64,000 nt of DNA from Lelliottia nimipressuralis (GTDB lineage: Bacteria > Pseudomonadota > Gammaproteobacteria > Enterobacterales > Enterobacteriaceae): positions 1-64,000 of the forward strand of contig NZ_SOMG01000015.1 of the NCBI RefSeq assembly GCF_004402045.1. Direction: 5' to 3'. This document shows positions 1 to 10,216 of the stretch, one piece after another. The position numbers were made by a program, and so were the translations under genes. Numbering within the stretch: position 1 is the first letter of the stretch; every line of letters starts with the position of its first letter. The notes below the pieces were generated by a model. It had not been told where the DNA came from and did no database searches. It saw only the letters and a list, made by a program, of their open reading frames with translations.

Positions 1-1
1 T

Positions 2-78
2 GGCTACGTAGCTCAGTTGGTTAGAGCACATCACTCATAATGATGGGGTCACAGGTTCGAATCCCGTCGTAGCCACCA
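2..78 (+). tRNA. tRNA-Met (elongator, anticodon CAT)
   Basis: A 77-nt cloverleaf: the acceptor strand GGCTACG pairs with CGTAGCC and is followed by ACCA. The D-arm is AGCTCAGTTGGTTAGAGC, the anticodon loop CTCATAA carries CAT, and the T-arm has GTTCGAATC. The CCA end is encoded. It matches the elongator tRNA-Met that accompanies glutamine tRNAs in the enterobacterial metT-leuW-gln operon, so the window opens near the 3' end of that operon. Confidence 0.97.
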
Positions 79-122
79 AATTAGTAAACTATCGAATTAT
101 TCGGTAGACTAGAAAAAATTGT

Positions 123-197
123 TGGGGTATCGCCAAGCGGTAAGGCTCTGGTTTCTGATACCAGCATTCCGAGGTTCGAATCCTCGTACCCCAGCCA
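123..197 (+). tRNA. tRNA-Gln (anticodon CTG)
   Basis: A 75-nt tRNA with acceptor TGGGGTA/TACCCCA and encoded CCA. The anticodon stem CTGGT/ACCAG encloses the loop TTCTGAT, giving anticodon CTG, which reads CAG. The weak first acceptor pair is typical of glutamine tRNAs. It lies 44 nt after tRNA-Met in the same transcript. Confidence 0.97.
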
Positions 198-233
198 ATT
201 TAAAAAGTCGTTAAGCAGTTTGTTTAACGCAAT

Positions 234-308
234 TGGGGTGTCGCCAAGCGGTAAGGCTCTGGTTTCTGATACCAGCATTCCGGGGTTCGAATCCCTGCAC
301 CCCAGCCA
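234..308 (+). tRNA. tRNA-Gln (anticodon CTG), second copy
   Basis: This near-duplicate of the preceding tRNA-Gln has the same anticodon arm and anticodon CTG. The acceptor is TGGGGTG/CACCCCA, and the T-stem CGGGG/CCCTG contains one G-T pair. The compensated acceptor change (A-T to G-C) shows that the two copies have diverged while keeping the fold. It is the last gene of the operon, followed by a terminator. Confidence 0.96.
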
Positions 309-317
309 CTTAGTAAC

Positions 318-350
318 AAAAAAGCCCGCTCTGCGGGCTTTTTTGTTTTT
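318..350 (+). terminator. Rho-independent terminator of the tRNA operon
   Basis: The stem AAGCCCGC/GCGGGCTT with loop TCT is followed by a T-rich tail and lies just after the last tRNA-Gln. Confidence 0.93.
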
Positions 351-369
351 GTCGTCAGTACCGTGTGGC

Positions 370-416
370 CTGATGCCCTCACCCTGGCTCTCTCCCAAAG
401 GGAGAGGGAAAAAGGA
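370..416. repeat. GC-rich intergenic palindromic repeat, copy 1
   Basis: This imperfect palindrome is built on CTCTCCC/GGGAGAG, flanked by TGATGCCCTCACCC on one side and GGGAAAAAGGATTA on the other. Related copies occur at 12001-12030, 44413-44455 and 63755-63800. It ends exactly where the ubiF stop codon begins on the opposite strand. It may also act as a terminator for ubiF, because reading leftward the T-rich stretch precedes the stem. Confidence 0.75.
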
Positions 417-1592
417 TTAGAGTCCGAGAGCGTATTTAAGCGCCTGACGTTTCAGACCACCGGCACGCTCCGCTGCCATCAAGCCAATATTACGCAGAAT
501 GCGCACCGGGGCTAAGTCATTGCTGAACCCGGCATAGAACAGATCCATCCCCGACTGCATGATGAAATTGTCCGCCATGCGTCGCGTCTGGTAACGCTTC
601 AGAACCTGATGGCTTGACCAGTTTTCCGCGTGCCCACGGGCGCTACCCAGCACATCCAGCAACGCCTCAACGTCACGATACCCCAGGTTCACACCCTGCC
701 CGGCCAGCGGGTGAATGGTGTGTGCCGCATCTCCCACCAGCGCCAGCCCTTCGCGGGCATACTGCAAAGCGTGCCGACGCGTGAGAGGGAACGCCCCTGC
801 AGCGACCGGAGTAACGTTGCCAAGACGGCCCGGGAAATGCAGGTGAATTTCCCGCTGCAATTGCTCCATTGAAAGCCCCTGCAGCTGGCGAATGCGCGCC
901 GGCTTGTCGTACCACACCAGCGATGCCCAGTGATCAAACAGCGGTAAAAAGGCATGCGGGCCATTCGGGGTAAAGTGCTGCCAGGTGCTCTCTCCCGGCG
1001 CATTCTCGCACTGGACGGTAATCAGCATACAGGACTGCTCATACTGCCAGGCATGAACCCCGATACCCGCCATCTGTCTGACCTGCGAGTTGGCACCATC
1101 CGCCCCGACGACCAGTTTCACGGCCAGTTCATCGCCGCTATCGAGCGTCAGCACATAGCCGCTATCGTGAGGATGCAGCGCCTTAAGTGACGCAGGAACT
1201 CGCAACGTCACCTTCGGGTGTGCCTCCAGCGCCTGCCAGAGCGCCAGCTGGAGCACGTTGTTTTCCACCATATAGCCCAGGCGCGGTAGCTTCAGCTCCG
1301 CGGCATCAAACGCGACGTGGGCATTTTCCCACTCCCAGGTTTCAAGACGGTTGTAAGGATGGGCGCGCATTGCCAGCACCGCCTCCCAGACGCCCAGTCC
1401 GCGCAGCAGATCAACGGAAGCCGCGCTGATAGCGGAAATGCGCACATCCGGTTTGGCCGCCGGATCGTATTGCGCAGGCGCCGACTGTTCAATTACCGTT
1501 ACCTCAAATCCCTGCTGCGCCAGCCCCAGCGCCAGCGCGCCGCCGACCATACCGCCGCCGACAACGGCAACTTCGGTGTGTTGGAGTGTCAT
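417..1592 (-). CDS. ubiF: UbiF, 3-demethoxyubiquinol 3-hydroxylase
   Basis: This FAD-dependent aromatic hydroxylase adds the last ring hydroxyl in aerobic ubiquinone synthesis. The 391-residue product has an N-terminal dinucleotide-binding motif ([14 protein letters not shown], near residues 8-21), the internal [10 protein letters not shown] segment, and the second FAD motif [18 protein letters not shown] near residue 285. These mark the UbiH/UbiF/VisC family. I chose the ATG at 1592 because AAGGAA lies 8 nt upstream and the length equals that remembered for E. coli UbiF. A TTG two codons earlier is possible. It diverges from miaB across about 135 nt, the usual enterobacterial arrangement. 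Confidence 0.96.
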   Translation of the reverse strand: MTLQHTEVAVVGGGMVGGALALGLAQQGFEVTVIEQSAPAQYDPAAKPDVRISAISAASVDLLRGLGVWEAVLAMRAHPYNRLETWEWENAHVAFDAAELKLPRLGYMVENNVLQLALWQALEAHPKVTLRVPASLKALHPHDSGYVLTLDSGDELAVKLVVGADGANSQVRQMAGIGVHAWQYEQSCMLITVQCENAPGESTWQHFTPNGPHAFLPLFDHWASLVWYDKPARIRQLQGLSMEQLQREIHLHFPGRLGNVTPVAAGAFPLTRRHALQYAREGLALVGDAAHTIHPLAGQGVNLGYRDVEALLDVLGSARGHAENWSSHQVLKRYQTRRMADNFIMQSGMDLFYAGFSNDLAPVRILRNIGLMAAERAGGLKRQALKYALGL

Positions 1593-1727
1593 GGTCAATT
1601 TTCCTTATTGGAGAATCCTTTAAGTTTACCGGATTTTTTCGGTCCTGAGACACATAACCTTCATACTGGTCACAACCCCACCAAAGCATTACAATACGCG
1701 GCTTGCAATCCTGAGCTGAGCAAGTCG

Positions 1728-3152
1728 ATGACTAAAAAACTCCATATAAAAACCTGGGGCTGTCAGATGAACGAATACGATTCATCCAAGATGGCCGATC
1801 TGCTGGATACCACCCACGGATACCAGCTGACTGAAAATGCGAAAGAAGCGGACGTGCTGCTGCTGAACACCTGTTCCATTCGTGAAAAAGCGCAGGAAAA
1901 AGTCTTTCACGTGTTAGGTCGCTGGAAACTTCTCAAACGAAAAAATCCGGACCTGATTATCGGCGTGGGTGGCTGCGTCGCCTCGCAGGAAGGCAAGCTG
2001 ATCCGCCAGAGAGCCCCCTATGTGGATATTGTCTTTGGCCCGCAGACCCTGCACCGCCTGCCTGAGATGATCAATCAGGTTCGCGGCAATCGTAGCCCGG
2101 TCGTTGACGTCAGCTTCCCGGAGATCGAAAAATTTGACCGTCTGCCGGAGCCGCGCGCCGATGGCCCGACCGCCTTCGTCTCCATCATGGAAGGCTGCAA
2201 CAAGTACTGTACCTACTGCGTGGTGCCGTACACCCGTGGTGAAGAGGTCAGCCGCCCGGCAGACGACATTCTGTTTGAAATCGCGCAGCTTGCCGCACAG
2301 GGCGTTCGCGAAGTGAACCTGCTGGGCCAGAACGTTAACGCCTGGCGCGGTGAGAACTACGACGGCACAACCGGCAGCTTTGCCGAGCTGCTGCGTCTGG
2401 TGGCCGCGATTGACGGCATCGACCGCATTCGCTTTACCACCAGCCATCCGATGGAATTTACCGACGACATCATCGACGTATACCGCGATACGCCAGAGCT
2501 GGTGAGCTTCCTGCACCTGCCGATTCAGTGCGGCTCTGACCGCGTGCTGAACCTGATGGGTCGTCCGCACACGGTGCTAGAGTACAAATCGACCATCCGC
2601 AAGCTGCGTGAAGCCCGTCCGGATATCCAGATAAGCTCTGACTTTATCGTCGGTTTCCCTGGCGAAACCGCTGATGACTTCGAACGTACCATGAAGCTCA
2701 TCGGCGAAGTGAATTTTGACGTCAGCTATAGCTTCATCTTCTCCGCACGTCCGGGAACGCCCGCGGCCGATATGGTTGACGATGTGCCGGAAGAAGAGAA
2801 AAAGCAGCGTCTGTATATTCTGCAGGAGCGCATAAACCAGCAGGCCAGCGCCTGGAGCCGCCGCATGCTCGGCACCGTCCAGCGCATACTTGTGGAAGGT
2901 ACTTCGCGTAAGAGCATCATGGAACTCTCCGGCCGCACCGAGAACAACCGCGTGGTGAACTTTGAAGGCACCCCGGACATGATCGGTAAATTTGTAGACG
3001 TTGAGATTGTCGAAGTCCTGACCAACTCGCTGCGCGCGAAAGTGGTACGCACCGAAGACGAAATGGGCCTGCGTATTGCAGAGTCACCGGAATCCGTGAT
3101 TTCGCGTACCCGCAAAGAAAACGATTCTGGCGTTGGGATTTACCAGCCTTAA
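1728..3152 (+). CDS. miaB: MiaB, tRNA-2-methylthio-N6-isopentenyladenosine synthase
   Basis: This radical-SAM methylthiotransferase converts i6A37 to ms2i6A37 in tRNAs that read UNN codons. The product has 474 residues. The N-terminal cluster-binding cysteines lie in [24 protein letters not shown] and [11 protein letters not shown]. The radical-SAM CxxxCxxC is [16 protein letters not shown] near residues 156-171, and a C-terminal TRAM domain runs from about 380. The frame stays open upstream into ubiF antisense sequence, but the ATG at 1728 gives the family length and the conserved [11 protein letters not shown] start. It diverges from ubiF. Confidence 0.97.
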   Translation: MTKKLHIKTWGCQMNEYDSSKMADLLDTTHGYQLTENAKEADVLLLNTCSIREKAQEKVFHVLGRWKLLKRKNPDLIIGVGGCVASQEGKLIRQRAPYVDIVFGPQTLHRLPEMINQVRGNRSPVVDVSFPEIEKFDRLPEPRADGPTAFVSIMEGCNKYCTYCVVPYTRGEEVSRPADDILFEIAQLAAQGVREVNLLGQNVNAWRGENYDGTTGSFAELLRLVAAIDGIDRIRFTTSHPMEFTDDIIDVYRDTPELVSFLHLPIQCGSDRVLNLMGRPHTVLEYKSTIRKLREARPDIQISSDFIVGFPGETADDFERTMKLIGEVNFDVSYSFIFSARPGTPAADMVDDVPEEEKKQRLYILQERINQQASAWSRRMLGTVQRILVEGTSRKSIMELSGRTENNRVVNFEGTPDMIGKFVDVEIVEVLTNSLRAKVVRTEDEMGLRIAESPESVISRTRKENDSGVGIYQP

Positions 3153-3159
3153 TCCTTCT

Positions 3160-3188
3160 GGCCTGCCTCTTCGGCAGGCCTTGTATTT
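3160..3188 (+). terminator. Terminator-like hairpin after miaB
   Basis: The stem GGCCTGCC/GGCAGGCC is followed by TTGTATTT. It lies 8 nt after the miaB stop and separates miaB from the ybeZ operon. The T-tract is interrupted, so termination may be partial. Confidence 0.65.
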
Positions 3189-3315
3189 CCTCTTATCGTC
3201 CCCAATATCATCCGCAACGCTTGCGCCTTTATTCTATGGCGTGAATAATTTCGGTAATGACCGTTTTATTACGCCCTGTCGCAACGGTTCAGTTAACCAA
3301 TCAAAGAGGAACAGT

Positions 3316-4362
3316 TTGAACATAGATACGCGTGAAATTAGCCTTGAGCCAGCAGACAACGCTCGCCTGCTGAGCCTGTGCGGGCCGTTTGATGACAACA
3401 TCAAACAACTGGAGCGACGTCTGGGTATCGAAATCAATCGTCGCGATAATCATTTCAAACTTACCGGACGCCCTATCTGCGTCAACGCCGCTGCGGACAT
3501 TCTGCGTAGCCTGTATGTCGATACCGCTCCGATGCGCGGCGAAACACAGGATATTGAACCGGAACAGATCCACCTCGCCATTAAAGAGGCACGCGTGCTG
3601 GAACAGAGCGCGGAAAGCGTGCCGGACTATGGCAAAGCCATTAACATCAAGACCAAACGTGGCGTCATTAAGCCGCGTACACCAAACCAGGCGCAGTACA
3701 TCGCCAACATTCTTGACCATGACATCACCTTCGGCGTGGGTCCGGCAGGTACGGGTAAAACCTATCTCGCCGTTGCCGCTGCGGTTGATGCCCTGGAACG
3801 CCAGGACATCCGGCGCATCCTGCTGACCCGCCCTGCCGTTGAAGCGGGTGAAAAACTGGGCTTCCTGCCGGGCGATCTGAGCCAGAAGGTCGACCCGTAT
3901 CTGCGCCCTTTATACGATGCGCTGTTTGAGATGCTGGGCTTTGAGAAGGTCGAGAAGCTCATTGAGCGTAACGTTATCGAAGTTGCCCCGCTTGCCTACA
4001 TGCGTGGCCGTACGCTGAACGATGCGTTCATCATCCTCGATGAAAGCCAGAACACCACCATCGAACAGATGAAGATGTTCCTGACGCGTATCGGCTTTAA
4101 CTCTAAGGCGGTCATTACGGGTGACGTGACGCAGATTGACCTGCCGCGCAGCACCAAATCGGGCCTGCGCCACGCCATTGAGGTGCTGGCAGAGGTCGAC
4201 GAAATCAGCTTTAACTTCTTCCACAGTGAAGACGTGGTACGCCACCCGGTGGTCGCGCGTATCGTTAACGCCTATGAAGCCTGGGAAGAGGCGGATCAGA
4301 AGCGTAAGGCCGAACTGGCCGCAGAACGTAAGCGCGAAGCGCAGGAGCAAGAACAGAAATGA
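3316..4362 (+). CDS. ybeZ: PhoH-like ATPase YbeZ (PhoL)
   Basis: A PhoH-family P-loop NTPase of 348 residues. A Walker A motif, [18 protein letters not shown], lies near residues 138-155, and the Walker B-type motif is [10 protein letters not shown] charged Lys/Glu-rich tail ends the protein. PhoH proteins are thought to act in RNA metabolism, and this one is encoded with the RNase YbeY throughout enterobacteria. I chose the TTG at 3316 because AAAGAGGA lies about 7 nt upstream and translation from there gives the conserved [11 protein letters not shown] start. Upstream in-frame sequence lacks family similarity. Its last 4 nt overlap ybeY (ATGA), which implies coupled translation. Confidence 0.93.
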   Translation: MNIDTREISLEPADNARLLSLCGPFDDNIKQLERRLGIEINRRDNHFKLTGRPICVNAAADILRSLYVDTAPMRGETQDIEPEQIHLAIKEARVLEQSAESVPDYGKAINIKTKRGVIKPRTPNQAQYIANILDHDITFGVGPAGTGKTYLAVAAAVDALERQDIRRILLTRPAVEAGEKLGFLPGDLSQKVDPYLRPLYDALFEMLGFEKVEKLIERNVIEVAPLAYMRGRTLNDAFIILDESQNTTIEQMKMFLTRIGFNSKAVITGDVTQIDLPRSTKSGLRHAIEVLAEVDEISFNFFHSEDVVRHPVVARIVNAYEAWEEADQKRKAELAAERKREAQEQEQK

Positions 4363-4826
4363 GTCAGGTGATCCTCGATTTACAGCTGGCCTGTGAAGAC
4401 AATTCCGGCATGCCAGAAGAGGCACAGTTTCAGAAATGGCTGGATGCCGTTATCCCCCAGTTTCAGGAAGAATCAGAAGTTACGATTCGCCTGGTGGATG
4501 AAGCAGAAAGCCATGAGCTTAACCTGACCTATCGTGGGAAAGATAAGCCGACCAACGTGCTCTCTTTCCCGTTCGAAGCGCCGCCGGGTATTGAGATGCC
4601 GCTATTGGGCGATCTGATCATCTGCCGCCAGGTGGTTGAGCAGGAAGCCAAAGAGCAGCAAAAACCTCTTGAGGCCCACTGGGCGCATATGGTGGTACAC
4701 GGCAGCCTGCACCTGCTCGGCTACGATCATATCGAAGACGATGAAGCGGAAGAGATGGAGTCCCTCGAGACAGAGATAATGCTTGCTCTGGGCTATGAGG
4801 ATCCGTACATTGCCGAGAAAGAATAG
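4359..4826 (+). CDS. ybeY: YbeY endoribonuclease / rRNA maturation factor
   Basis: YbeY is a single-strand endoribonuclease needed for 16S rRNA 3'-end maturation and ribosome quality control. The 155-residue product carries the zinc signature [11 protein letters not shown] (HxxxHxxxxxH) near residues 114-124, preceded by the conserved TNVLSFPFE segment. It overlaps the ybeZ stop by 4 nt and precedes corC, in the conserved ybeZ-ybeY-ybeX-lnt operon. Confidence 0.96.
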   Translation: MSQVILDLQLACEDNSGMPEEAQFQKWLDAVIPQFQEESEVTIRLVDEAESHELNLTYRGKDKPTNVLSFPFEAPPGIEMPLLGDLIICRQVVEQEAKEQQKPLEAHWAHMVVHGSLHLLGYDHIEDDEAEEMESLETEIMLALGYEDPYIAEKE

Positions 4827-4915
4827 TCCGTCACCTGACTGACTAACATGCCGCCACGAAAGGACATCGCGTGGCGGTAAACATTGAACTAACAAGAGAA
4901 CCCTTAACAAACGCC

Positions 4916-5794
4916 ATGAGCGACGACAATTCACACAGTAGCGACACGACAACCAGTAAAAAGGGATTTTTCTCCCTCATTCTGAACCAGCTTTTCCACG
5001 GCGAACCGAAAAACCGTGATGAACTGCTTGAGCTGATTCGTGATTCCGGGCAGAACGACCTTATCGACGAAGATACGCGCGAAATGCTCGAAGGGGTTAT
5101 GGACATCGCCGACCAGCGCGTTCGCGATATCATGATCCCCCGTTCGCAGATGATCACCCTGAAACGCAACCAGACGCTGGACGAGTGCCTCGATGTCATC
5201 ATCGAATCTGCCCACTCGCGTTTCCCGGTCATCAGCGAAGACAAAGATCACATCGAAGGGATTTTGATGGCGAAAGATCTGCTGCCGTTTATGCGCAGCG
5301 ATGCCGAAGCCTTCAGCATGGAAAAAGTGTTACGCCAGGCCGTGGTTGTGCCGGAGAGTAAACGTGTGGATCGGATGCTGAAAGAGTTCCGCTCTCAGCG
5401 TTACCACATGGCGATTGTTATTGATGAATTTGGTGGCGTTTCCGGTCTTGTCACGATCGAAGATATTCTTGAGCTGATCGTCGGTGAAATCGAAGATGAG
5501 TATGACGAAGAAGAAGATATCGACTTCCGTCAGCTCAGCCGCCACAGCTGGACCGTGCGTGCGCTGGCCTCAATTGAAGACTTCAACGACGCCTTCGGTA
5601 CCCACTTCAGCGATGAAGAGGTTGATACCATTGGCGGGCTGGTGATGCAGGCCTTTGGTCATCTTCCGGCGCGCGGCGAGACCGTTGACATTGACGGTTA
5701 CCAGTTCAAAGTGGCAATGGCCGACAGCCGACGTATTATACAGGTTCACGTCAGAACGCCGGACGATTCACCGGTGCCAAAACTGGAAGATTAA
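4916..5794 (+). CDS. corC: CorC/YbeX, CBS-domain magnesium/cobalt efflux protein
   Basis: A cytosolic 292-residue protein with paired CBS domains: [10 protein letters not shown] from about residue 73, then [20 protein letters not shown] from about 142. A C-terminal CorC/HlyC transporter-associated domain holds [15 protein letters not shown]. The family is linked to Mg2+/Co2+ efflux and, as YbeX, to ribosome metabolism. The ATG at 4916 gives the conserved MSDDNSHSS start. The in-frame sequence from 4871 is treated as leader. It lies 89 nt after ybeY and 5 nt before lnt. Confidence 0.94.
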   Translation: MSDDNSHSSDTTTSKKGFFSLILNQLFHGEPKNRDELLELIRDSGQNDLIDEDTREMLEGVMDIADQRVRDIMIPRSQMITLKRNQTLDECLDVIIESAHSRFPVISEDKDHIEGILMAKDLLPFMRSDAEAFSMEKVLRQAVVVPESKRVDRMLKEFRSQRYHMAIVIDEFGGVSGLVTIEDILELIVGEIEDEYDEEEDIDFRQLSRHSWTVRALASIEDFNDAFGTHFSDEEVDTIGGLVMQAFGHLPARGETVDIDGYQFKVAMADSRRIIQVHVRTPDDSPVPKLED

Positions 5795-5799
5795 TGTAA

Positions 5800-7338
5800 A
5801 TGGCATTTGCCCCACTCTTTGAACGTCAGCGCGTCCGTTTGCTGCTGGCGCTGTTACTCGGAGCCAGCGGTACGCTGGCTTTTTCTCCTTACGACATCTG
5901 GCCTGCGGCCATTCTTTCCCTGATGGGGCTACAGGGTCTGACCCTGAATCGTCGTCCGGTACAGGCTGCCGCCATCGGTTACTTCTGGGGGCTGGGGCTG
6001 TTTGGTTCCGGCATCAACTGGGTTTATGTCAGCATCGCCCAGTTTGGCGGTATGCCGGGCCCGGTTAACATCTTCCTGGTGGTACTGCTCGCTGCCTACC
6101 TCTCGCTGTATACCGGTCTGTTCGCAGGTATCCTTTCTCGCCTGTGGCCAAAAACCAGCTGGCTGCGTGTCGCTATTGCCGCGCCGGTGGTCTGGCAACT
6201 CACCGAATTCCTGCGCGGTTGGGTGCTGACGGGCTTCCCATGGCTGCAGTTCGGCTACAGTCAGATTGACGGCCCGCTGAAAGGCCTGGCGCCGGTGATG
6301 GGCGTTGAGGCCATCAACTTCCTGCTGATGGTTGTCAGCGGCCTGCTGGTACTGGCACTGGTTACGCGCGGCTGGAAGCCGCTGGCTGTGGCGCTGGTGC
6401 TGTTCGCTCTGCCCTTCCCGCTGCGCTATATCCAGTGGTTCACGCTTGAGCCCGAGCGCGCCACGCAGGTTTCTATGGTTCAGGGAAATATCCCGCAGTC
6501 CATGAAGTGGGACGAGAAAGAGCTGCTGAATACGCTGAAGATCTACGCCAACGCCACGGAAGAGGTGATGGGTAAATCACAGCTGATTATCTGGCCGGAG
6601 TCTGCGATTCCCGATCTGGAGATTAACCAGCAGCCGTTCCTCAACATGATGAACGATCTGCTGCTTTCGCGTGGCAGCACGCTAATCACCGGGATTGTCG
6701 ATGCGCGTCTGAATCAGCAGAACCGCTACGACACCTACAACACCATCATTACGCTCGGCAAAGACAGCGAATACAGTTACCGCTCCACTGACCGGTACAA
6801 CAAGAACCACCTGGTACCGTTTGGTGAGTTTGTTCCGCTGGAATCGATTCTGCGCCCGCTGGCACCGTTCTTTGACCTGCCGATGTCCTCTTTCAGCCGC
6901 GGGCCATACGTTCAGCCCCAGCTGCATGCGCACGGTTTTGCCCTGACGCCGGCCATTTGCTACGAAATTATCCTCGGCGAGCAGGTACGCGATAACTTCC
7001 GCCCGGACACGGACTTCCTGCTGACTATCTCTAACGATGCCTGGTTTGGTAAGTCGATTGGCCCGTGGCAGCACTTCCAGATGGCGCGGATGCGTTCTTT
7101 GGAGCTGGCGCGTCCGCTGCTGCGAAGCACCAACAACGGCATCACCGCCGTGATTGGACCGCAGGGTGAAATCCAGGCCATGATCCCGCAGTTTACCCGT
7201 GAAGTGCTGACCACCCGCGTCACACCGACAACCGGCCTGACGCCATACTCCCGTACCGGCAACTGGCCGCTGTGGATTTTGACCGTGCTGTTCGGCTTTG
7301 GCGCGGTACTGATGAGCCTGCGTCAGCGTCGTCGGTAA
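5800..7338 (+). CDS. lnt: Apolipoprotein N-acyltransferase Lnt
   Basis: This inner-membrane enzyme adds the third acyl chain to the N-terminal cysteine of lipoproteins. The 512-residue product has about six N-terminal membrane helices in the first 200 residues, followed by a periplasmic nitrilase-fold domain. The catalytic triad is visible: Glu in [10 protein letters not shown] (about 267), Lys in [12 protein letters not shown] (about 335) and Cys in [10 protein letters not shown] (about 387). A final membrane helix, [17 protein letters not shown], closes the protein. It is the last gene of the ybeZ-ybeY-corC-lnt operon. Confidence 0.97.
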   Translation: MAFAPLFERQRVRLLLALLLGASGTLAFSPYDIWPAAILSLMGLQGLTLNRRPVQAAAIGYFWGLGLFGSGINWVYVSIAQFGGMPGPVNIFLVVLLAAYLSLYTGLFAGILSRLWPKTSWLRVAIAAPVVWQLTEFLRGWVLTGFPWLQFGYSQIDGPLKGLAPVMGVEAINFLLMVVSGLLVLALVTRGWKPLAVALVLFALPFPLRYIQWFTLEPERATQVSMVQGNIPQSMKWDEKELLNTLKIYANATEEVMGKSQLIIWPESAIPDLEINQQPFLNMMNDLLLSRGSTLITGIVDARLNQQNRYDTYNTIITLGKDSEYSYRSTDRYNKNHLVPFGEFVPLESILRPLAPFFDLPMSSFSRGPYVQPQLHAHGFALTPAICYEIILGEQVRDNFRPDTDFLLTISNDAWFGKSIGPWQHFQMARMRSLELARPLLRSTNNGITAVIGPQGEIQAMIPQFTREVLTTRVTPTTGLTPYSRTGNWPLWILTVLFGFGAVLMSLRQRRR

Positions 7339-7350
7339 TCTCACCTCTTC

Positions 7351-7430
7351 CTGCCGGGTGGCGGCTACGCCTTACCCGGCCTACTTTCCCATGCTTTACG
7401 TCGGGTAAGGCGTAAGCCGCCACCCGACAA
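7351..7430. repeat. BIME: two inverted REP elements
   Basis: The left REP (7351-7384, with GGTGGCGGCTACGCCTTACC) and an inverted right REP (7400-7429) flank a 15-nt spacer, immediately after lnt. The REP core is CCGGGTGGCG...TTACCCGGC. The rest of the gap, 7431-7740, is AT-rich gltI leader. A C/A-rich stretch at 7681-7696 resembles the type of site bound by the GcvB RNA, which is known to repress gltI in relatives. Confidence 0.88.
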
Positions 7431-7740
7431 ATCCCTCCCAACCCCAAATCTGGCACGCCTATTGCTTTGTTTATTCAGGTAAACGCAGTTTGGCTTAACG
7501 TGCAACTTAGTCGCACCAACGTAGATCATCGGTAGCACCGTAACGGTGCAACGGGAGATATTTGCCTCTGAATGGTGCGGCGCGCTTCGCAAAAATAAAC
7601 AATAACGCAGCAAAATCTTTACATTAAGCCAGACTAAATGTTAACAAGCTTGCATAACACTGCACTCGCATTGCGCGAGATATAACAACATCACAATGGG
7701 TATCAATGCGTCACTGGCGCTGATAAAAAAGGAGTTGGGT

Positions 7741-8646
7741 ATGCAATTACGTAAACTGGCCACAGCAATGCTGGTTATGGGAATGTCTGCAGGCGTGGTT
7801 CACGCTGAAGATGCTCCGGCAGCAGGCAGCACTCTCGACAAGATTGCCAAAAACGGCGTCATCGTGGTCGGCCACCGTGAATCTTCAGTCCCGTTCTCTT
7901 ACTACGACAACACGCAAAAAGTCGTGGGCTATTCACAGGATTACTCCAACGCCATCGTTGAAGCTGTGAAGAAAAAGTTGAACAAACCTGACCTGCAGGT
8001 GAAGCTGATCCCAATCACTTCACAGAACCGTATTCCACTGCTGCAGAACGGCACCTTTGATTTCGAGTGTGGCTCCACCACCAACAACCTCGAGCGTCAG
8101 AAACAGGCTGCCTTCTCGGACACCATCTTTGTCGTTGGCACCCGCCTGCTGACGAAGAAAGGTGGTGAGATCAAAGATTTCGCTGACCTGAAAGGCAAAG
8201 CGGTCGTTGTCACCTCCGGAACCACCTCAGAAGTGCTGCTGCACAAACTGAACGACGAGAAGAAAATGGATATGCGCATCATCAGCGCGAAAGACCATGG
8301 CGACTCCTTCCGTACCCTGGAAAGCGGCCGTGCCGTCGCGTTTATGATGGATGACGCCCTGCTGGCGGGCGAGCGTGCGAAAGCGAAAAAACCAGACAAC
8401 TGGGATATCGTCGGTACCGCGCAGTCTAAAGAAGCCTACGGCTGTATGCTGCGTAAAGACGATCCGCAGTTCAAAAAGCTGATCGATGACACCATCTCTC
8501 AGGTGCAGACCTCTGGCGAAGCGGAAAAATGGTTCGACAAGTGGTTCAAAAACCCAATTCCACCAAAAAACTTGAACATGAATTTTGAACTGTCTGACGA
8601 CATGAAAGCGCTGTTCAAATCTCCAAATGACAAAGCTCTTAACTAA
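7741..8646 (+). CDS. gltI: Glutamate/aspartate periplasmic binding protein GltI
   Basis: The periplasmic solute-binding subunit of the GltIJKL importer, 301 residues. A signal peptide runs from MQLRKLATAMLV to about VVHA|ED. The mature part is a type-II amino-acid binding fold, with a conserved GVIVVGHRESSVPFSYYD start and FDFECGSTTNN. The ATG at 7741 has AAGGAG 7 nt upstream and is preferred to an in-frame ATG at 7696. SroC and then gltJKL follow, so the abundant binding protein is separated from the membrane subunits by an internal terminator-like hairpin. Confidence 0.96.
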   Translation: MQLRKLATAMLVMGMSAGVVHAEDAPAAGSTLDKIAKNGVIVVGHRESSVPFSYYDNTQKVVGYSQDYSNAIVEAVKKKLNKPDLQVKLIPITSQNRIPLLQNGTFDFECGSTTNNLERQKQAAFSDTIFVVGTRLLTKKGGEIKDFADLKGKAVVVTSGTTSEVLLHKLNDEKKMDMRIISAKDHGDSFRTLESGRAVAFMMDDALLAGERAKAKKPDNWDIVGTAQSKEAYGCMLRKDDPQFKKLIDDTISQVQTSGEAEKWFDKWFKNPIPPKNLNMNFELSDDMKALFKSPNDKALN

Positions 8647-8789
8647 TTAGAACAACAGGGGCGGGATCTCCTGCCCTCTCGATTGTCGGGAAGCATGGAC
8701 AGACTATACGTTGAGTGGTCGTTCCCCACTCAGCGCGAAAAATGAGCTTCTCACCAATCTTCGAGGGTAGCGCTGCTACCCTTTTTTTT
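8627..8789 (+). ncRNA. sroC: SroC small RNA from the gltI-gltJ intercistronic region
   Basis: The gltI-gltJ gap contains the sequence known in E. coli and Salmonella as SroC: CAACAGGGGCGGGATCTCCT followed by a terminator hairpin and a run of eight T. SroC is known to be released from gltIJKL mRNA by RNase E and to sponge the GcvB RNA, relieving repression of amino-acid transport genes. The 3' end is clear from the terminator. The 5' end is set from the known length of about 160 nt and so falls in the end of gltI. Confidence 0.78.
8765..8789 (+). terminator. Terminator at the 3' end of SroC, upstream of gltJ
   Basis: A perfect stem GGGTAGC/GCTACCC with loop GCT is followed by eight T. It provides the Hfq-binding tail of SroC and limits read-through from gltI into gltJ. 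Confidence 0.9.
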
Positions 8790-8801
8790 CTGGAGTTTAT
8801 T

Positions 8802-9542
8802 ATGTCAATAGACTGGAACTGGGGCATATTCCTGCAACAAGCCCCGTTCGGCAACACCACCTATCTTGGCTGGCTGTGGAGCGGCTTTCAGGTCACCGTA
8901 GCATTATCGATAACGGCGTGGATTATCGCGTTTCTTGTCGGTTCTCTGTTCGGTATTCTGCGCACCGTCCCTAACCGTTTTCTTTCAACACTTGGCACCC
9001 TGTATGTGGAACTGTTCCGTAACGTTCCGCTTATCGTGCAATTCTTTACCTGGTATCTGGTTATCCCGGAACTGCTGCCGGAAAATATTGGTATGTGGTT
9101 CAAGTCGGAACTGGATCCGAATGTACAGTTCTTCGTCTCTTCCATGATGTGTCTGGGGCTGTTTACCGCTGCGCGCGTTTGCGAGCAGGTGCGTGCCGCC
9201 ATTCAGTCATTACCCCGTGGACAAAAAAATGCGGGCCTGGCAATGGGCTTGACCCTGCCGCAAACCTACCGCTATGTGCTGCTGCCTAACGCCTACCGCG
9301 TTATCGTTCCACCGATGACCTCTGAGATGATGAACCTGGTGAAAAACTCGGCCATCGCCTCGACCATCGGCCTGGTCGATATGGCTGCACAGGCGGGCAA
9401 ACTGCTGGATTACTCCGCACACGCGTGGGAATCCTTCACCGCAATCACGCTCGCGTATGTTCTGATTAACACTTTCATCATGCTGGTGATGAACCTGGTT
9501 GAACGTAAAATCCGCCTGCCGGGTAATCTGGGGGGCAAATAA
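8802..9542 (+). CDS. gltJ: Glutamate/aspartate ABC permease GltJ
   Basis: One of two inner-membrane subunits of the glutamate/aspartate importer, 246 residues, HisM/GlnP-type. It has about five membrane helices. The cytoplasmic EAA-like loop is [18 protein letters not shown] near residues 140-157, which contacts GltL. The ATG at 8802 has TGGAG about 7 nt upstream and gives the conserved [13 protein letters not shown] start. Its stop shares one base with the gltK start. Confidence 0.96.
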   Translation: MSIDWNWGIFLQQAPFGNTTYLGWLWSGFQVTVALSITAWIIAFLVGSLFGILRTVPNRFLSTLGTLYVELFRNVPLIVQFFTWYLVIPELLPENIGMWFKSELDPNVQFFVSSMMCLGLFTAARVCEQVRAAIQSLPRGQKNAGLAMGLTLPQTYRYVLLPNAYRVIVPPMTSEMMNLVKNSAIASTIGLVDMAAQAGKLLDYSAHAWESFTAITLAYVLINTFIMLVMNLVERKIRLPGNLGGK

Positions 9543-10216
9543 TGTACGAATTTGACTGGAGTTCTATTGTTCCATCCATGCCATACCTGCTTGATGGCCT
9601 GGTGATTACCTTAAAAATCACCGTGATTGCCATCATCATTGGTATCGTCTGGGGCACCCTGCTGGCCGTCATGCGCCTGTCGAGCTTTAAGCCTTTCGCC
9701 TGGTTTGCGACTGCCTACGTTAACGTTTTCCGTTCCATCCCGCTGGTGATGGTGCTGCTGTGGTTTTATCTGATTGTGCCCGGCTTCCTACAAAACGTGC
9801 TGGGGCTGTCGCCGAAAACCGATATCCGCCTGATCTCCGCCATGGTGGCTTTCTCAATGTTTGAGGCTGCTTACTACTCGGAAATTATCCGTGCGGGTAT
9901 TCAGAGTATCTCCCGTGGGCAATCCAGCGCCGCACTGGCACTGGGGATGACGCACTGGCAGTCCATGCAGCTCATTATTCTGCCGCAGGCGTTTCGCGCC
10001 ATGGTTCCGCTCCTGCTGACCCAGGGTATCGTGCTGTTCCAGGATACCTCACTGGTCTACGTTCTGAGTCTGGCAGACTTCTTCCGTACCGCGTCAACCA
10101 TCGGTGAACGTGATGGTACGCAGGTCGAGATGGTGCTCTTCGCGGGTGCGGTCTATTTTGTGATTAGTTTAAGCGCGTCGCTGTTGGTCAGCTGGCTGAA
10201 GAAAAGGACGGTATAA
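9542..10216 (+). CDS. gltK: Glutamate/aspartate ABC permease GltK
   Basis: The second membrane subunit of the GltIJKL importer, 224 residues with about five helices. The conserved permease loop [18 protein letters not shown] lies near residues 120-137. It is paralogous to GltJ. Its start overlaps the gltJ stop by 1 nt and its stop overlaps the gltL start by 1 nt, which indicates translational coupling. Confidence 0.96.
   Translation: MYEFDWSSIVPSMPYLLDGLVITLKITVIAIIIGIVWGTLLAVMRLSSFKPFAWFATAYVNVFRSIPLVMVLLWFYLIVPGFLQNVLGLSPKTDIRLISAMVAFSMFEAAYYSEIIRAGIQSISRGQSSAALALGMTHWQSMQLIILPQAFRAMVPLLLTQGIVLFQDTSLVYVLSLADFFRTASTIGERDGTQVEMVLFAGAVYFVISLSASLLVSWLKKRTV

Noticed and set aside
1317..1727. 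In-frame upstream extension of miaB
   Set aside because: It overlaps ubiF on the other strand, lacks a ribosome site and has no family similarity. The ATG at 1728 gives the standard 474 residues.
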